Source of the DNA: Luscinia megarhynchos
Lineage: Eukaryota; Chordata; Aves; Passeriformes; Turdidae
Assembly: GCA_034336665.1 (NCBI GenBank)
Contig: CM067588.1
Location: 5,768,655-5,832,654, forward strand
Direction of reading: 5' to 3'
DNA length: 64,000 nt
Shown: piece by piece, positions 48,013 to 64,000 of the stretch
How the letters are laid out: every line of letters starts with the position of its first letter
Position numbering within the stretch: position 1 is the stretch's first letter
Position numbers and translations under genes: made by a program
Notes under the pieces: model-generated
Databases searched by the model: none
Seen by the model: the letters and a program-made list of their open reading frames with translations, nothing else
Told to the model about the DNA's origin: nothing

Positions 48013-48541
48013 TGGAGGAGGTAATATTAAATTTTTTTTTGAGTGCTTAGCAAGTAGTTCTGGAACAACAGATGAAATAGAGATGTTGGTAGTGTTTGAC
48101 ATAAACACTGAAGATAATTATGTGAAGGTTTGAGGCCTTTTCCTTTGTTTAGATGATACCAAATGCCACAAATACCAAAGAGCCAACAGACATCCTGTCC
48201 CAAGCTTGGCAAAAAAAGGTTTGAAGACAAGGGTTACAGATAAGAAAGCCATAAAACATGGTAATTTAGTAATTCCTATAGGTTGCATGCAAATATTAGA
48301 AAATTAGTATATTGTATTAGATTGGTTATTGGGAAATCAGAATATTCATCATAGAAGTTTCATTGTGTTGTAAACAGAAAATTGCTCTCTCTTGCCTCAT
48401 CTCTCTCTCTTGCTTTCTATTATCTAGGATCTTTAACCTCTATATCTAAGCTCTCTCTTACACACAGAGCCTATAATAAAATACAACCCTAAAGAACAGA
48501 AAATAACGAGCTCCTGAGTCTGTCCTGGGTCAGGGCCCACA
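48013..48541 (+). mobile_element. LTR (family A)
   Basis: It is colinear with 45787-46300 from GGTAATATTAAA through TTGCATGCAAATATTAG to the AATAAA near 48476 and CTCCTGAGTCTGTCC. The left edge is eroded (TGGAGGAGG in place of TGTTGGAGAGG) and no target duplication was found. Confidence 0.8.
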
Positions 48542-48556
48542 CCACATGCAGAGCCC

Positions 48557-49003
48557 TGTTGGCTCTTTTAGGGATCTCAAAGCACAAAAACACAGCAGGG
48601 GACAAAACCAGTTTACTTTTGCAAAAAATGCACTTTTATTTAGTGCCAACCAAATGCGATAGGGACAGGAAATAAAAGAGAGAGAGAGGGGTTGGGATTA
48701 CAGCTACCAAGGGCAGAGGATCCTGGTGGAACCAGCCATAGATGTTCGCTGCCGTCTGGGGAGATCTCGGGGTCTTTAGTTTGAGGATGTTTTTTATAGT
48801 CTTTTCCCAAAGCGAGTGGCTTCTGGCCAAAAGATGGGAAGATTTATGGGCTGTTTTCTGTGGAGATGGTTGCTCCAAGAGAAAGGTGGAATCAGGGCGC
48901 TACAGCCAGTGCCCTGCCCGAGCAGCGCCAGCTCCAGGCACGCCAACAGCGCTTGTGAGCAGCTCATTGTTCTCACCTGTGGGAGCTTAACCAGCCGTAA
49001 ACC
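48557..49003 (-). mobile_element. Probable LTR of another family
   Basis: It starts TGTTGGCTC and carries TTTATT near the left end (a polyadenylation signal read on -), with GGGACAAAACCAG and an AG-rich run. The layout resembles an antisense LTR placed directly after the preceding one. Edges are uncertain. Confidence 0.45.
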
Positions 49004-49499
49004 AGCCCGAGAAACCTGATTGAAATGGGCACCGCCTGAGAACAATCACCTGGATTCCTCCATCCTGGCCAGCGCCTTTCAGCTGCAGTTTGAGGGGTTT
49101 TCTTCAGGCCTCAGGCGAGGCTCGTTGGGCAGAAAAACGAGAGGCTTTAGACTGACTCTTACACCGCCCAACCCAACCCACACAGACACCTCCTTCTGCA
49201 GGGCTTGGGACACCCAGAGAAGCTTCAGGAGCAGCCCTGAGAGACCTGGGGGCCTCTGATGGCTCAGCCCAGTGAGGGGAAGGAGCAGCAGTGCCTGCTC
49301 TGCTCTCCAGTCCCCAAACGCACCCAGAAAACACTTCAGCTCCTCCCTCAGGAGCCGGGATCTGTGTCAGCGAGCACTGTCCCTCCATCCCTCATCCTCA
49401 TCCTCATCCCCAGCCCCTCTCAGCTCTCCCGGGAGCCTTTTCTCCAGGCTGATCAACCCCAAGTTCCCTGAGCCAGCAGAGCTCCAGCAGCTGTCCCAG

Positions 49500-50155
49500 G
49501 CACAGGGACGTGTCCCCAGGCACAGGAATGTCCCCAAGCACAGGGATGTGTCCCCAGGCACTGGGATGTTGTCCCCAGGCACAGGGATGTGTCCCCAAGC
49601 ACTGGGATGTGTCCCCCCAAGCACAGGGTGCTGTCCCCAAGCACAGGGATGTCCCCCCAGGCACTGGGTGCTGTCCCCAAGCACAGGGATGTTGTGTCCC
49701 CAAGCACAGGGATGTGTCCCCAAGAACTGGGATGTCCCCCCAGGCACTGGGATGTGTCCCCAGGCACTGGGATGTGTCCCCAGGCACAGAGATGTCCCCC
49801 AAGCACTGGGATGTGTCCCCCCAAGCACAGGGTGCTGTCCCCAGGCACTGGGATGCGTCCCCAGGCACAGGGATGTCCCCAAGCACAGAGATGTGTCCCC
49901 AAGAACTGGGATGTCCCCCCAAGCACAGGGATGTTGTGTCCCCAGGCACAGGGATATGTCCCCAAGCACAGGGGTGTGTCCCCAGGCACTGGGATGTGTC
50001 CCCAAGCACAGGAATGTCCCCAAGCACAGGGATGATGTGTCCCCAAGCACAGGGACGTCCCCAGGCACTGGGATGTGTCCCCAGGCACAGAGATGTCCCC
50101 CCAAGCACTGGGATGTGTCCCCAAGCACAGGGTGCTGTCCCCAAGCACTGGGATG
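49500..50155 (+). repeat. Minisatellite, about 20-bp unit (TGTCCCCAAGCACAGGGATG)
   Basis: About 30 units of TGTCCCCAAGCACAGGGATG with GGCACTGG, GAACTGG and CCCCCA variants. It lies downstream of the MAPKAPK2 3' end. Confidence 0.92.
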
Positions 50156-50292
50156 CCGTTTCTCCACAGAACACCAGCTCAGCCTTCCTGGTGGAAAACA
50201 AAGAGCAATTTTGGGACACAGTGCTGGAGCACTGTGGAGATTCCCCACAGCCACACAAGCAACAGCAGAGACTGGGTGACTCTTTAAGTGTC

Positions 50293-50298
50293 TTTAAT
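50293..50298 (-). promoter_or_regulatory. MAPKAPK2: Candidate MAPKAPK2 polyadenylation signal (ATTAAA)
   Basis: TTTAAT on + is ATTAAA on -, about 1 kb after the stop codon at 51311. 50300-51310 is then the 3' UTR; it contains an A-run at 50356-50372 and a TAATAA microsatellite at 50501-50519. No canonical AATAAA was found closer. Confidence 0.45.
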
Positions 50299-51310
50299 CC
50301 AAAGGACTGAAGAGCAGACTGGGAAGATTAGTATAAGCCAACAGACAAAAAAATAATTAAAAAAAAAAAAAAAAAGGGATAAAAACCAGTTTTCAAAACA
50401 AATTAAAATTCCATACAGTGTCTAAAAGATCTCCTAAAAACCAAACATCGCCTTAAAAAATTGTTTTTCCCCATTCAAACACATTTAACGAAGTGACAAA
50501 TAATAATAATAATAATAATTCATGGACTAAAGACTTCAGAGCAGCTGCAGGAGCCACACTGAGGGGGCAGCAGCACCCCCAGCCCAGGCAGGGAGGGCAC
50601 AGTGCTGCCAGTGCCACCTCCCCAGGGACCCCCAGAGTCCCCCAGGGGACAATCCCTGCAGAGCTGCCCAGCCCTGAGCTCAGAGCTGCACCCCAGGCCC
50701 ACGGACAGACACACAGCCCACGCAGACAGACAGACAGAGCTGCAGGCTCCAGCTCAGGGAAGGGCTGGGCTGCTGCTTTTTGGCTCCTGTGCTTGATTTG
50801 GTGGCCACAGGGACCCTCCCCCAGGCCAGCAGGGCAGCTCTCCTTCCCTGAGCCACCCCCAAACCTGGAGCCTGTCTCTAGCCAGCATCCACACAGGGAA
50901 CACTCTGTCTGGGTTTCAGCTCTACAGTAGTTTTTAAAAAATATTTATATGTTATATACCCTAAAAAGGTCACCACAGGAGTTTCCATGTCTTTGGAAGG
51001 AAAGAGGAGGGGGAAAAAAAATATATATATATATAAACCAAAATTGTTTCACAAAAGAAAAATAAAAATCCAATTATTGGCAGCTTTCACCTACAGGACA
51101 AAAATCCCTGGCTGCAGGTGTGGATCTGAGGGGGGATCAGCACCTGCTCCAGCAAGGTCAGAAACACAGGTGAGTAGCTAAAAATAACTAGTCTGGTATA
51201 AATGTCTGAACTCCATGCGCTCGGTAGAACAGTCTGTTTCTTTTTGTCTTTTTCTTAAAAAATATATATATATATCTAGTTATTGCTTTGTGGAGGGCAG
51301 TGGGGCTGCC

Positions 51311-62315
<11,005 letters not shown>

Positions 62316-62316
62316 A

Positions 62317-62511
62317 GGTGGGAGGAAGGAAAGGAAAAGGGAAAAGAAGGAAAAGGAAAAGGAAAAGGAAAAGGAAAAGGAAAAGGAAAAGGAAAAGGAA
62401 AAGGAAAAGGAAAAGGAAAAGGAAAAGGAAAAGGAAAAGGAAAAGGAAAAGGAAAAGGAAAAGGAAAAGGAAAAGGAAAAGGAAAAGGAAAAGGAAAAGG
62501 AAAAGGAAAAG
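62317..62511 (+). repeat. Polypurine microsatellite (GGAAAA)n
   Basis: About 28 nearly perfect GGAAAA units after a short GGAGGAAGGAAA lead-in, a 195-bp strand of purines only. It lies in MAPKAPK2 intron 1. Confidence 0.97.
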
Positions 62512-64000
62512 AGACAGCTCTGGAGCAGGGCAGGGCTGGAGCTCCCACGCTCACGTTCCCCCTCTGTCCTCAGGCACCTCTGATTCAGTCTCACCACCTC
62601 CTCCTGGGATGATGCTCCATGAGTCACAACAGGTTGGAAAAGGAAGCTCCCTCCTCCCCTGGCAGGCAGGAGGTCCCTGAGGACACTGTCCCATGTCCCT
62701 CCTGTGCCACTGTCCCTCCTCCAGCCCCAAATGCTGCTGCCCCTCAGCGAGCCAAGCCCACTCAGATGGGCCAGATTTCCCTGTCCAAGGGGGAAAACTC
62801 ACCTCCCAGGGCAATTCCCATGGGAAGCAAGGATCAGGCTCACGCTGGGGTGTTGAGCTGTCCGTTTTCCAGGGCTGTCCCAGGCACTCCAGCTGCCCTT
62901 GCAGACAGCGTGGTTTTATTTCTGTGTGTATTTTGATCCCACCCGATTCTCCTCAGTCCTCAGCAGAACAGCACAGGGACCTGCAGGGGTGTACCCAGAC
63001 CCCAAACCACCCCCAGGAGCTCCCCTCTGGGAGTTAAAATAAACTCTTCTTGAGCTGCAGTAAGAATGAACCTACAGCAAAGAGGGGCAGGCTGTGATTC
63101 CCCCAAATGATCAGCAGGGAAGCAAAGCAGAGCTTCCCCCTGCCTGGATCACACACCACAGGCTTTGGATTCCCTGACCCGGCCAGCACAGGACAAGGAG
63201 CATTTTTTCCTAATAAAGCAAAAGGGTTTCTCTTCAAAGGATTTTCCTCTTCTAATCTCTCCCTGCAAACTCGCTGCCAACTGGTGTCAGCTGCTTTACA
63301 CATTTGTAGGGCTGGAAGCTTTGCACAGGCTGCTCCCACCTCTCCCTGGACTGAGCTGAGCCTGGAATGCCAGAAATATTTGGGGAGCCCCACAGGTAAG
63401 GAGGCCAAAGCTGCCCCAGGCCCTGCCAGACACAGCTGGGAGGGAGAGGGCAGCAGAAGGACGTGGGAGCAGCAGAGCTTGGTTCCGCTTTTGGTGTTTA
63501 TGAGCAACAAAAGAGAAATAAAATCACGAGTCCCAGAGCCCCCAAGAGGAATTGTGTTACCAAACAGAGGGAAATTCATGGTTGAACCACAAGGCAGTAA
63601 CAATTAAAGGTGCAGCTCAGGAAGCCTCCCCCACATCGCCGTGGCTCTTACACAAACCTTTACATTAACCCCATCCCCGCTGCTCACACCCACCTCCACC
63701 CGCTGCCCTGGGACGGGACTTGCCCAAGCTGGGGCTCGTTCCTGCTCTGCCCACGCCCAAGGAGCCACAGGAAGAGTCTGAAGCCCCAGCTGAAGAGGTG
63801 AAAGCCTCATCCTCACGTTTGTTTTGCCCGGGGAAAGGCGGAGAGCAGAGTCCGGGGAGGAGCCGTGCGTGGGTCCTGCCCGCAGCATCCCCGTCCTGCC
63901 AGCCCGGGATGGGGAGCTCTGCTCCCTGGGATGCTGCCTGGAGAGGGGAACGCTGCTTTCTGCTGGAGGTGCCTTCATCCAAGCTGGTGTGCAAGGCAGC
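62512..64000. other. MAPKAPK2: MAPKAPK2 intron 1 (continued), no exon seen
   Basis: Unique GC-moderate sequence. No splice-supported exon, tandem array or clear transposon was recognised. Confidence 0.45.

Noticed and set aside
49272..50310. Several 230-335-codon open frames on both strands
   Set aside because: They are translations of the CCCCAAGCACAGGGATG minisatellite.
62317..62680. Lys/Arg-rich and Ser/Phe-rich open frames
   Set aside because: They are purely the (GGAAAA)n tract read on either strand.

Overview
The window is vertebrate nuclear DNA, almost certainly from a bird and probably a songbird. It carries four spliced immune or stress-signalling genes in the order PIGR (+), an IL19/IL20-type cytokine (-), IL10 (+), MAPKAPK2 (-). 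From established knowledge, this is the order and relative orientation of the mammalian 1q32 segment (read backwards) and of the chicken IL10 region. Short introns, chicken-repeat-1 (CR1) LINE tails, many solo LTRs and a very high load of GC-rich minisatellites fit an avian microchromosome. No prokaryotic, CRISPR or plasmid feature is present. || Layout: 1-139 may be the last coding exon of an upstream + strand gene. 140-2,050 is three minisatellites, and 2,050-5,530 has no recognised gene. PIGR runs 5,533 to about 17,400: ten coding exons that join in frame to a 640-residue receptor with four Ig domains, a transmembrane segment and a cytoplasmic tail. Its introns hold several LTRs and five tandem arrays. 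17.4-20.2 kb is an LTR plus two minisatellites. The IL19/IL20-type gene has five coding exons (22,373 down to 20,900; 176 residues). 22.4-37.0 kb has no gene that I can support. It contains two copies of one 33-bp minisatellite in opposite orientation, a CCCTAACC-rich minisatellite, CR1 tails and a small GC-rich structured island. IL10 has five coding exons (37,115-40,257) with a TATA box and an AU-rich 3' UTR, but exon 1 carries an apparent one-base frameshift. 41.6-50.3 kb is intergenic and repeat-rich. MAPKAPK2 has nine coding exons here (59,161 down to 51,311; 307 residues). Its first exon, with the glycine-rich loop and catalytic lysine, must lie beyond the right edge, so 59,162-64,000 is intron. 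|| How the genes work together (established knowledge): pIgR carries polymeric IgA/IgM across epithelium; IL10 and the IL19/20-type cytokine act on leukocytes and epithelium; MAPKAPK2 is the p38-activated kinase that controls stability and translation of AU-rich cytokine mRNAs. || The strongest unexpected observation is a solo LTR inserted exactly at the splice acceptor of the fourth PIGR Ig exon. Its 6-bp target duplication (CTCACA) lies within the acceptor, so the polypyrimidine tract now comes from the LTR. Others are the IL10 exon 1 frameshift, the inverted minisatellite pair with a perfect 13-bp hairpin, and a set of solo LTRs with intact 6-bp target duplications.
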